This document shows, one piece after another, positions 25,690-33,612 of a DNA stretch of 64,000 nt (the first letter of the stretch is position 1; each line of letters opens with the position of its first letter). Origin of the DNA: Sphingobacteriales bacterium 16-39-50 (lineage in GTDB: Bacteria; Bacteroidota; Bacteroidia; Sphingobacteriales; Sphingobacteriaceae); NCBI GenBank assembly GCA_002257025.1, contig NCHA01000001.1, positions 744,001 to 808,000 on the forward strand. Direction: 5' to 3'. Below the pieces are notes generated by a model. It worked only from the letters and a program-made list of their open reading frames with translations, ran no database searches and was not told the origin of the DNA. Made by a program: the position numbers and the translations under genes.

Positions 25690-26760
25690 ATGGAAATCGG
25701 ACTTTACATCGCAGAATTGTTAGGTGAGCAGGATGAAGTAAGCGTCGCTGGTTTAGGTACTTTTTATAAAGAGAGAGTTGCCGGTACATTTGATAAGCAT
25801 AGTAATTTATTTTATCCGCCCTCCTATCGTTTATCTTTCAAAAAAGATGTTTTCAGCTTTTCAGGTCTGAGTGAATATATCAGCAGGAAGAGAAATCTTA
25901 GTATTTCTTCATCTGAAGAACTGATCAAGAAATTCACCGAAACTATCCTGAATGTATTAAATGGGTCTGATGCAGTTGAAATTAATCACCTAGGGAGCCT
26001 TTATAAAATTAACGACCAACTGACTTTTAAGGCTTCGGATAGTTTTGGTATTGCTGATAAATTTTATGGTTTAAAACCAATTCCTGAGCATAATATAACC
26101 GTTGTATCCCTGCCAGAAAAAGATTTAAAAGCAGAACTTACTGAAAGTAAATTACATGCTCAAAGTGAAGAACCTGAGCAGGAACTATTTGAAGAGGCAC
26201 CTAAAGCCAGGCTTATACCGATCCTTGTAATTAGCATCCTGGCAATTATTGCCTCCCTTCTTGCCTTATTCTATTTTGACAAGAATTTCCATCATTTTGT
26301 AAAGGATATACTATCACCTAAAGTTAAACCTGCGGCTGTAATTGAACCAATTATCGATACAACTACTGCTTCAATAGCATCATCAGATAGTATTTCTGGC
26401 CCGCTTGATAGTAGCAGGACCAAAAAGAATGAAATACAGGAAGAAACCAATGCAAGCCTGGATTCGAAACCGGTAGATCCATCACTTGAGGAAAAAATTC
26501 CGGCAGCTAAGCAGGATATTAGTTACGAAATAATAGTAGCGGCATTTTCCAGAAAAATTGATGCTGAAACTTATATTAAAGAGATGAATTCAAAAGGTAT
26601 TAAAGCAAAGATAGTAGAGAACTTACCCGGAAAGATGCACAAGATTAGCCTTGGGACATTTAATGAGGAAGAGGCGGCTACCCTTGAGCTTAATCGTATT
26701 CAAAAAGAGATAAATAAAGATGCCTGGATAGCCAGGGTTAAACCGTTAATAAATCAATAA
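25690..26760 (+). CDS. Membrane protein with HU-like (CCDC81-type) N-domain and C-terminal SPOR domain
   Basis: This 356-residue protein combines an N-terminal pair of HU/IHF-like domains of the CCDC81 type (residues 1-145, with ELLGEQDEVSVAGLGTFYKE and EINHLGSLYK), one membrane helix at about 174-196 (ILVISILAIIASLLALFYF), a low-complexity periplasmic linker, and a C-terminal SPOR domain (about 278-355, from YEIIVAAFSRKIDAETYI). SPOR domains bind denuded peptidoglycan glycans. The topology would put an HU-fold in the cytoplasm and the SPOR domain in the periplasm, so the protein could link DNA or a cytoplasmic partner to the cell wall. It lies between the barrel gene and exbB (2-bp gap to exbB). 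Confidence 0.87.
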   Translation: MEIGLYIAELLGEQDEVSVAGLGTFYKERVAGTFDKHSNLFYPPSYRLSFKKDVFSFSGLSEYISRKRNLSISSSEELIKKFTETILNVLNGSDAVEINHLGSLYKINDQLTFKASDSFGIADKFYGLKPIPEHNITVVSLPEKDLKAELTESKLHAQSEEPEQELFEEAPKARLIPILVISILAIIASLLALFYFDKNFHHFVKDILSPKVKPAAVIEPIIDTTTASIASSDSISGPLDSSRTKKNEIQEETNASLDSKPVDPSLEEKIPAAKQDISYEIIVAAFSRKIDAETYIKEMNSKGIKAKIVENLPGKMHKISLGTFNEEEAATLELNRIQKEINKDAWIARVKPLINQ

Positions 26761-26762
26761 GA

Positions 26763-27461
26763 ATGTTACTACTGCAAATTGACACTTTAAATCCCGTAGC
26801 TGATACCGCAGCTTCTACCATTCAAACAATGCCAACCGGTGAAGAATTGAGATTCATTGAGCTCCTGTTCAAAGGCGGCTGGGTAATGTTGCCGCTCGCA
26901 CTTCTGGCCTTCATGGGTCTGGTCATTTTTGTGGAACGTTATTTAACTATCCGCAAAGCCTCAAAAGATGAAATGAATCTTATGCTACAGGTTAAGCAGA
27001 GTATTAAATCTGCCAAACTCGATTCTGCACTGGCCATTTGCAGAAATAGCAACACCCCCTTAGGAAGAATGCTTGAGAAGGGTTTGCTGCGTATCGGAAG
27101 GCCAATTAAAGATATTGAGGGTGCCATCGAAAATGTTGGTAAACTCGAGGTATCAAAACTGGAAAAAAATATAAGCATACTTGGTATCATTGCCGGAATT
27201 GCACCAATGCTCGGTTTCGTTGGTACAATTATTGGTGTAATTACTATCTTCCATGAGGTCTCTGTAAAGGGAATAATTGAGATTGGAACCATATCAGGTG
27301 GTCTTTATGTTAAAATGATCACATCGGCTACCGGGCTGATTATCGGTATTATTGCCTACGTACTGTATCATATATTGAATATTATGGTAGACCGGATTAT
27401 CCTGAAAATGGAGACCGATGCCATTGAATTTATTGACTTGTTGGAGGAACCTGGCAAATGA
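26763..27461 (+). CDS. exbB: MotA/TolQ/ExbB proton-channel family protein
   Basis: This 232-residue inner-membrane protein is the stator-like channel component that uses the proton gradient to power TonB/ExbD- or Tol-type work. Three membrane segments are visible (about 38-60, 140-165 and 177-205), with the family signature GIIAGIAPMLGFVGTIIGVI in the second. The cytoplasmic loop is of normal length. It overlaps exbD by 4 nt (ATGA). TolQ and ExbB cannot be told apart by sequence alone; the absence of tolB and pal in this operon and the presence of a TonB-like gene favour ExbB-type function, but it may be a distinct branch. Confidence 0.94.
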   Translation: MLLLQIDTLNPVADTAASTIQTMPTGEELRFIELLFKGGWVMLPLALLAFMGLVIFVERYLTIRKASKDEMNLMLQVKQSIKSAKLDSALAICRNSNTPLGRMLEKGLLRIGRPIKDIEGAIENVGKLEVSKLEKNISILGIIAGIAPMLGFVGTIIGVITIFHEVSVKGIIEIGTISGGLYVKMITSATGLIIGIIAYVLYHILNIMVDRIILKMETDAIEFIDLLEEPGK

Positions 27462-27856
27462 ATTTAAGAAAACGACAAAGAGGGAACGTTGAGGTTCACA
27501 CATCAGCACTGAACGACATCATGTTTTTCCTGCTGCTGTTCTTTCTGCTGGCTTCTGCTGTAGCCAATCCCAATGTGGTTAAGTTATTTTTACCGAGATC
27601 CAGTTCCGGGCAATCCATTCCACAGAAAACGATCAATGTTTCAATAACTAAGGACCTTGAATATTATGTTGAGAAAAAACAGGTTGATGCAGCAAATCTG
27701 CTGCAAAGCATAGAAGTCTATCAAAAAGCAGCTCCTGACTTAACCATCATATTGTACGCCGATCGTACAATAGCTATTGAAAATGTGATCGAATTGACGG
27801 ATATTGCAAATAAACTGAAGGTAAAACTTGTTTTAGCTACAGAAACAAAAAAATGA
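27458..27856 (+). CDS. exbD: ExbD/TolR-family biopolymer transport protein
   Basis: This 132-residue protein is the partner of the ExbB-type channel. It has a short cytoplasmic N-terminus, one membrane helix with the essential Asp in TSALNDIMFFLLLFFLL (Asp near residue 20), and a periplasmic domain ending in ENVIELTDIANKLKVKLVLAT. The basic N-terminus (MNLRKRQRGN) sets an N-in topology. It overlaps exbB by 4 nt and the next gene by 4 nt, consistent with fixed stoichiometry in one complex. Confidence 0.94.
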   Translation: MNLRKRQRGNVEVHTSALNDIMFFLLLFFLLASAVANPNVVKLFLPRSSSGQSIPQKTINVSITKDLEYYVEKKQVDAANLLQSIEVYQKAAPDLTIILYADRTIAIENVIELTDIANKLKVKLVLATETKK

Positions 27857-28674
27857 TAGAATACCGCCGACAGGAAGAAAATAATTACCCGAAAGCATAT
27901 GCCATTTCTACAGGTATAATGCTTACTTTTTTGGTGATTAGCTATTTTATTGTTGCAAGTCGGGTTGAGCCGGATACTGGTACTGGAGGAATAATAGTGA
28001 ATTATGGTACTTCTGAATTCGGCATGGGGGATGATTACATGAGCGTTGAAGAGCCCTCTAGCTCTCCTGATGCTAACAGTACTTCACCTGATAAGGTTAT
28101 CATGGAGAATACCACTTCAAACGAATCTAATTCAGAAGTTTCAGACAAAACAATTGCCACTCAGGATAACGAAGATGCCCCCGAAGTGATAACAAAAGAA
28201 AAGAGTAGTGCTAAGGCTCCCGCTATCACCACTCCTGCGAAAGAAAATAAACCTGTAGTTAATCAAAATGCTCTATACAAGGGCAAGAAAAATGACGGAT
28301 TGGGTAAAGGCGATGGAACTGGCACAGTTGCAGGAAATCAGGGAAGTACTAACGGCGATCCATTGTCGCCCGATTATGGTGAAGGAGGCTCAGGAAATGG
28401 CCCTTACAGTCTTGATCTTAAGAGCCGGAGATTCACAAATCTGACACCACCAAAAGATAGCGGCCAGAAATATGGCCGGGTAGCTGTACGGATTTTTGTA
28501 GATAAAAATGGGGTTGTTGTAAACGCAATTCCCGGAGTAAAAGGTACCACCTTGTCTGATAAGGAAATCTGGGAAAAATGCCGCCTGGCGGTCATTGGAT
28601 CTTCATTAAACAAGCTTGAATCAGCACCAGAGGTGCAAATTGGGGTGGTAATGTTCAATTTCAAGGTAAAATAA
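27853..28674 (+). CDS. TonB-like energy transducer of the envelope operon
   Basis: This 273-residue protein has a single N-terminal membrane helix (about residues 16-35, TGIMLTFLVISYFIVA) with the charged N-terminus inside, then a long periplasmic linker rich in Ser, Thr, Asp, Glu and Asn, and a C-terminal TonB-type domain in which RVAVRIFVDKNGVVVNA and VQIGVVMFNFKVK are recognisable. The proline-rich spacer of classical TonB is missing, and a Gly/Asn-rich tract (KGDGTGTVAGNQGSTNGD) stands in its place. It starts 4 nt before the exbD stop, so it is the transducer of that channel; the likely outer-membrane partner is the plugless barrel two genes upstream of exbB. Confidence 0.8.
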   Translation: MIEYRRQEENNYPKAYAISTGIMLTFLVISYFIVASRVEPDTGTGGIIVNYGTSEFGMGDDYMSVEEPSSSPDANSTSPDKVIMENTTSNESNSEVSDKTIATQDNEDAPEVITKEKSSAKAPAITTPAKENKPVVNQNALYKGKKNDGLGKGDGTGTVAGNQGSTNGDPLSPDYGEGGSGNGPYSLDLKSRRFTNLTPPKDSGQKYGRVAVRIFVDKNGVVVNAIPGVKGTTLSDKEIWEKCRLAVIGSSLNKLESAPEVQIGVVMFNFKVK

Positions 28675-28696
28675 GTCTATCACTATAGGCTGATCA

Positions 28697-30058
28697 ATGC
28701 ATATGCCTGAAAATACCTCTGATAAGCCAAAGCCGGAAGAACCCTTTGATTCTTACGCAGATGTGATTTCCTACTTATATTCCCGTCTCCCAATGTTTTC
28801 GCGTCTGGGTGCGGATGCAATAAAAGCAGATCTGATCAATACCGAAAAATTTTGTACCCATCTTTCTGAACCTCAGAATAAATTCAAATCGGTACATATT
28901 GGTGGAACCAATGGAAAGGGTTCTTCATCACATATGTTAGCCGCAATCCTTCAAACAGCCGATTATAAAACCGGTCTATATACCTCTCCGCATCTTAAAG
29001 ACTTCAGGGAACGAATCCGCATCAATGGCAAAATGATCTCAGAACAGGAAGTTTTGGAATTTGTAAATGAAAATTATGAATTTATAGAAAATCTTGAGCC
29101 CTCCTTTTTTGAAGTAACTGTTGCGATGGCTTTCCACCATTTTGCTGTCAATGAGGTAGATATTGCAATTATTGAGGTTGGATTAGGCGGAAGGCTGGAC
29201 TCAACCAATGTAATCCATCCGGAGCTTTCCCTGATCAGCAATATTGCTTTCGACCACATGAATATTCTGGGGAATACCCTGCCTCTGATCGCCGGAGAAA
29301 AAGCCGGGATCATAAAAAAGGGAGTGCCTGCAATAATCAGTCAGAAACAGGATGAAGTAGCAGATGTTTTTATCAAAAAGGCAGCAGAGCAGCAATCAAA
29401 AATTATATTTGCAAGTGAAGAATGGTTAATAAAAAAGAGTAATGTCCAACAAAATTCACCTGAATTTTTAAAAGTAGATATCAGTCAGAAAAATAATGCA
29501 ATTCCACCATATTTCAGCTTTCCTACCATTGAACTAGACCTTACAGGAACTTACCAGTTAAAAAACCTTGGAGGTGTTTTAAGCACTGTGAAGCAGTTAA
29601 GGGAGCTTGGTTATCAAATCTCCGATCAGAATATTTCTGAAGCCCTGAGGCAGGTAAAGGCCTTGACAGGGCTAATGGGACGCTGGCAGATGCTACAGGA
29701 AGCTCCTTTAGTTATCTGTGATACCGGACACAATGAAGACGGGATTAGAGAAGTATTGAAGAATATTGAACAGTGCTCCTTTAACCAGCTCCATATGGTT
29801 ATTGGAATGCTTCGTGATAAGGACAGCTCCGGAATTTTGAAAATGCTTCCTGAAAAGGCCAGATATTACTTTTGTCAACCTGATTTACCCAGGGCAAAGC
29901 CAGCAATTGAACTGAGAGATGAGGCCAAAACTTATAATTTGCAAGGTGAATATTATTCTTCTGTAGGTTATGCTTTAGAGGCAGCAAAAAAATGTGCCGG
30001 AAAGAATGATCTGATCTTTGTTGGCGGCAGTACCTTTGTGGTCGCAGAGGTTGTTTAA
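28697..30058 (+). CDS. folC: Bifunctional folylpolyglutamate synthase / dihydrofolate synthase
   Basis: FolC adds glutamate to dihydropteroate and polyglutamate tails to folates, with ATP, in the cytoplasm. The 453-residue protein has the Mur-ligase-type P-loop HIGGTNGKGSSSHM at about residues 67-80, then TSPHLKDFRERIRING, EVGLGGRLDSTNV and the C-terminal half with DTGHNEDG. It is the last gene of the operon, 22 bp after the TonB-like gene. A second in-frame ATG lies two codons downstream of the chosen start. Functional connection with the envelope genes is not apparent; co-occurrence may be a transcriptional convenience. Confidence 0.96.
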   Translation: MHMPENTSDKPKPEEPFDSYADVISYLYSRLPMFSRLGADAIKADLINTEKFCTHLSEPQNKFKSVHIGGTNGKGSSSHMLAAILQTADYKTGLYTSPHLKDFRERIRINGKMISEQEVLEFVNENYEFIENLEPSFFEVTVAMAFHHFAVNEVDIAIIEVGLGGRLDSTNVIHPELSLISNIAFDHMNILGNTLPLIAGEKAGIIKKGVPAIISQKQDEVADVFIKKAAEQQSKIIFASEEWLIKKSNVQQNSPEFLKVDISQKNNAIPPYFSFPTIELDLTGTYQLKNLGGVLSTVKQLRELGYQISDQNISEALRQVKALTGLMGRWQMLQEAPLVICDTGHNEDGIREVLKNIEQCSFNQLHMVIGMLRDKDSSGILKMLPEKARYYFCQPDLPRAKPAIELRDEAKTYNLQGEYYSSVGYALEAAKKCAGKNDLIFVGGSTFVVAEVV

Positions 30059-30158
30059 CCATTCGCATAGATCCCCAAGTATCCAGTTCTAATAATTAAG
30101 GTCCTGATTATGGATTCTTCAATATTTTATCATCAAATGAAATATAAACTCAAAGCTG

Positions 30159-30998
30159 ATGATAAGTTTCACTCAAAATTTATACAGGAACCAGTGGCTG
30201 GATCTTGTATTCAAAAATCGCAATAAGGCCTACGGCGCTTATGAATTGAGAAAGAACAATGCCGAAACTACGGTTAAAGCTTTCCTTTATGCTGCCGGAT
30301 TCTTCTCTGTTCTGGTAATTACTCCCTGGCTCATTCATGTGTTATCTAAAACGAACCCGGTAGCAGAGAATAACGAACTGATAAAGATCATAGAAGTAAA
30401 CCTTATTTCCAGAATCAAGGAGGTAAAACCTGAAACTAAGCCAATTAATAAAGCTCCATCCAAACCGGTACAGCATAAAAGTATTCAGTATGCAAAAATG
30501 AATGTAGTTCCTGAAAATCAGGCAGAATCTGATATCCCTACAAAAGAGCAGCTGAATGAGGCTGTGATCAGCACAACGAATAGCTATGGAGAAGAGAGTT
30601 TAAACTTAAACCCAACAGACATTCAGGAAACTGGTCCTGCCATAACAGGAAATCCGGCTTCAACAGCTGAAAACATGGAACTCCATACCCTGGACGGCAT
30701 TGAAAACTATCCTGAATTTCCAGGTGGTCATTCAGCATTTATCAAATTTCTGAGCAGGAACTTAAAATACCCTGGAATTGCCGTTGAAAAGGGAATTGAA
30801 GGAAAAGTTCTGATAAGTTTCATCATTGAAAAAAACGGCAGGCTTTCAAACATTAAAATCCTTCGTGGAATTGGTTATGGATGTGATGAAGAAGCAATCA
30901 GAGTGCTTGAAAAATCTCCGGAATGGAAACCAGGAATTCAAAACAAGCAAAAAGTGAGGGTAGCCTATACACTACCCATCAATTTCAACTTGCCTTAA
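30159..30998 (+). CDS. tonB: TonB-family energy transducer (conventional)
   Basis: This 279-residue protein is a standard Bacteroidota TonB: the N-terminus contains NKAYGAYELRKNN before a membrane helix at about 46-66, a periplasmic linker rich in Pro, Lys and Glu follows, and a complete C-terminal TonB domain occupies about 185-279 (from NYPEFPGGHSAFIKFL to VAYTLPINFNL). It starts 100 bp after folC and ends 13 bp before the convergent SDR gene. Compared with the TonB-like protein at 27853 it has a full-size domain, so the two probably serve different partners. Confidence 0.93.
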   Translation: MISFTQNLYRNQWLDLVFKNRNKAYGAYELRKNNAETTVKAFLYAAGFFSVLVITPWLIHVLSKTNPVAENNELIKIIEVNLISRIKEVKPETKPINKAPSKPVQHKSIQYAKMNVVPENQAESDIPTKEQLNEAVISTTNSYGEESLNLNPTDIQETGPAITGNPASTAENMELHTLDGIENYPEFPGGHSAFIKFLSRNLKYPGIAVEKGIEGKVLISFIIEKNGRLSNIKILRGIGYGCDEEAIRVLEKSPEWKPGIQNKQKVRVAYTLPINFNLP

Positions 30999-31010
30999 TA
31001 TCAAATTATT

Positions 31011-31763
31011 TTACTGTGCAAGATAGCCACCGTCAATTGGATAATACGATCCGGTAACGAAGGAAGACTTATCAGATCCTAACCAAAGAATAAGCTCTGC
31101 GATTTCTTCTGATTCTCCCAATCTGCCAATTGGATGTAATCCAACAATCGCTTTGAGAGTAGCCTCATCCAGCGCATTCATTACCATCGGCGTTTTAATA
31201 TAACCAGGTCCAACCGAATTGACACGAATTTTCTGATCTGCATATTCCAAGGCAGCGGCTTTTGTCAAACCAACAACACCATGTTTGGCTGCTACATAGG
31301 CTGGTGAAAATTTGGTACCTGCAGCACCAAGAATTGAGGCAATATTGACTACACTACCTCCACCCGATTTCAGCATAGCTGGAATCTGATATTTCAATCC
31401 GTAAAAAACTCCGGATAGATTCGTATCAATCACCTTTTGCCAGCCATCGATAGGATAATCAGCAACAGTACTTAATGGTCCTCCAATGCCCGCATTGTTA
31501 ACTGCAATATGCAATGCACCGTATTTCACAACTGTCTGTTCAACCAGATTCCGGTTGTCTTCGGCTTTGCTGGTATCTGCCTTCATAAAGAAAGCCTGTC
31601 CTCCAGCCTTATTAATCTCTTCAACAACTGCATTACCATGTTCTTCATTTATATCAGAAACAACCACTTTGGCACCTTCTCTGGCAAACAAAATTGCTGC
31701 TGCCCTTCCAATACCCGATCCTGATCCGGTAATAATTGCGACTTTATCATTCAAACTTCCCAT
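31011..31763 (-). CDS. Short-chain dehydrogenase/reductase (SDR)
   Basis: This 250-residue cytoplasmic NAD(P)-dependent oxidoreductase belongs to the classical SDR family. It shows the cofactor motif TGSGSGIGR at residues 12-20, NNAG near 90, the catalytic Ser (about 143) and Tyr-x3-Lys in SPAYVAAKHG (about 156-160), and PGYIKTP after the active site. An Asp at the end of the second strand (VVVSDINEE) favours NAD(H). The substrate cannot be read from the sequence; glucose 1-dehydrogenase and 3-oxoacyl-reductase type activities are both possible. It is monocistronic and convergent with tonB. Confidence 0.9.
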   Translation of the reverse strand: MGSLNDKVAIITGSGSGIGRAAAILFAREGAKVVVSDINEEHGNAVVEEINKAGGQAFFMKADTSKAEDNRNLVEQTVVKYGALHIAVNNAGIGGPLSTVADYPIDGWQKVIDTNLSGVFYGLKYQIPAMLKSGGGSVVNIASILGAAGTKFSPAYVAAKHGVVGLTKAAALEYADQKIRVNSVGPGYIKTPMVMNALDEATLKAIVGLHPIGRLGESEEIAELILWLGSDKSSFVTGSYYPIDGGYLAQ

Positions 31764-31908
31764 AGTATATGATTTTTAGAATGATGCAAATATCCGGATA
31801 ATCAATAATCAGGAACATGACGAAGATCATCTGATTTAGGAGTATTAGTCACATATCCCCGATAAACAAATAACTTAACCTGAATAAGAATTTTAAGAAA
31901 TCAGATAA

Positions 31909-33327
31909 TTATGTCCCTTTCTTATCAAAAGCTTTCCACATATAAAATACAGGAACACCGGTCAAGACTACGATCAGACCAGGCCATGTAAAATTAGGTT
32001 TAAAGATAATGAGCAGAGTACAAAAACAGATTCCCATAACAATATAGACAGCAGGAAGGAAAGGATATCCAAACGCTTTATATGGCCTCTCTGCATCAGG
32101 ACGTTTTGCCCTCAAAATATAAATGCCAATAATAGTCAGAACATAAAATATAACAACTACAAAAGAGATCATATCCAGAAGGTCTCCATACCTGCCACTC
32201 AAACAAAGTGCTGATGCTACGAGGCATTGCAGCCATAAACCGAATTCAGGTACGGCATGTTTATTGAGTGATGCAGTCTTCTTAAAAAACAGACCATCGC
32301 TGGCCATGGTATGGTAAACTCTGGCCCCTGCAAGAATTAATCCGTTATTACATCCAAACGTGGACACCATGATCATCAATGCAATAATTACAGTACCTAT
32401 ATTACCAAATATTACACTTGAAGCTGCAACAGCAACCCTGTCCTTATCAGCTGTAGCGATCTCCTGTAATGGCAAAACCGCCATATAAACCAAATTAGCA
32501 AGAACGTAAATAACAGTAACAATCAGGGTACCCAAAAATAAACTTAGTCCGATATTACGTTTGGGATTTTTAACCTCACCGGCAATAAAAGTGATATTAT
32601 TCCAGGCATCACTGCTGAAAATAGAGCCCACCATGGCCGCGGCAACAGCACCTAAAGCAGCCACAAGGGTATACGATCCAAATGTTCCATCAACATTCAA
32701 TTTTTGCATACTCCAGGCATTTGCCCAATTAGCTTCCCAAATATCGGGCTTGAGCATGATGAAACCGAAAATGATCAAACCAAATAAACTCACAAGCTTC
32801 GTCATAGTAAAGGAAGTCTGAATAATTTTACCACCCTTTACCCCTTTTGTATTTATATAGGTCAGTAAAATAATAATTACAATAGCCAGAACCTGTGCAG
32901 GTGAAACTGTTATTGAACCAAGCTTAAATAAAATGATATCCTCACTAACGGCAGGCCAGAGATAGGCTGTAAATTTAGAAAAGGCAACCCCAACGGCAGC
33001 GATAGTACCGGTTTGAATCACTGCAAAAAAACTCCATCCATACAAAAAGCCAACCAGCGGATTATAAGCTTCTTTCAGGTAAACATATTGCCCCCCTGCC
33101 TTAGGAAACATGGAACTTAACTCCCCGTAGCTTACAGCAGCAATCAATGTCATCAAACCGGTTATCAGCCACACGGCAATAAGCCAACCTGCAGAACCCA
33201 CATTTCGTGTTATATCAGCAGTTACAATAAAAATACCTGACCCGATCATACTTCCTGCAACCAGTAAGGTTGCATCCAGCAGACCAAGCTCACGCTTCAT
33301 TTCATTTTGCTCTGATTTTTCATTCAT
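31909..33327 (-). CDS. Amino-acid permease, APC superfamily (LAT-like)
   Basis: This 472-residue inner-membrane transporter has about 12 membrane helices. The first helix has the APC signature LLVAGSMIGSGIFIV, with the unwound GSGIF segment for substrate binding, and the pattern is that of the LAT branch (amino-acid exchangers), for example SSMFPKAGGQYVYLKEAYNPLVGFLYGW. The start at 33327 follows a short polar N-terminus. The gene faces away from hppA across a 285-bp AT-rich gap. The substrate is probably a neutral amino acid, but that is inferred from the family. Confidence 0.9.
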   Translation of the reverse strand: MNEKSEQNEMKRELGLLDATLLVAGSMIGSGIFIVTADITRNVGSAGWLIAVWLITGLMTLIAAVSYGELSSMFPKAGGQYVYLKEAYNPLVGFLYGWSFFAVIQTGTIAAVGVAFSKFTAYLWPAVSEDIILFKLGSITVSPAQVLAIVIIILLTYINTKGVKGGKIIQTSFTMTKLVSLFGLIIFGFIMLKPDIWEANWANAWSMQKLNVDGTFGSYTLVAALGAVAAAMVGSIFSSDAWNNITFIAGEVKNPKRNIGLSLFLGTLIVTVIYVLANLVYMAVLPLQEIATADKDRVAVAASSVIFGNIGTVIIALMIMVSTFGCNNGLILAGARVYHTMASDGLFFKKTASLNKHAVPEFGLWLQCLVASALCLSGRYGDLLDMISFVVVIFYVLTIIGIYILRAKRPDAERPYKAFGYPFLPAVYIVMGICFCTLLIIFKPNFTWPGLIVVLTGVPVFYMWKAFDKKGT

Positions 33328-33538
33328 ACCAACTATATCTTTTATTTAAGATTAAACTTACATTAAAAAAATACCTCAAAACCAATTAATTTAACCCAAA
33401 TCAATTTTTCCTTAATAAACACAAAAAAAAAAATAATAATCATAAATAAATAATTAACGTAACTATCTCATAATCAGTACCTATACAAATAAGTGTTGAT
33501 AAATCTTACTGAATATCATAACATTATGAATTTCTATG

Positions 33539-33569
33539 TTTGATTAATAGAATAAGCCTGCTATTTTTG
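33539..33569 (+). promoter_or_regulatory. Complete -33/-7 promoter of hppA
   Basis: TTTG at 33539-33542, a 19-bp spacer and TATTTTTG at 33562-33569 form a textbook Bacteroidota promoter. The leader to the ATG at 33613 is about 37 nt. It is the best-matched promoter in the window. The rest of the 33328-33612 gap is AT-rich and otherwise featureless. Confidence 0.75.
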
Positions 33570-33612
33570 CCGTTCGTAAAAGAAAAAATATCAATAATAA
33601 ATAGAGATTTCT

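Noticed and set aside
26763..28674. Calling the ExbB/ExbD genes the classical Tol-Pal system
   Set aside because: No tolB or pal gene and no TolA-type helical protein is in the operon; a TonB-like protein is.
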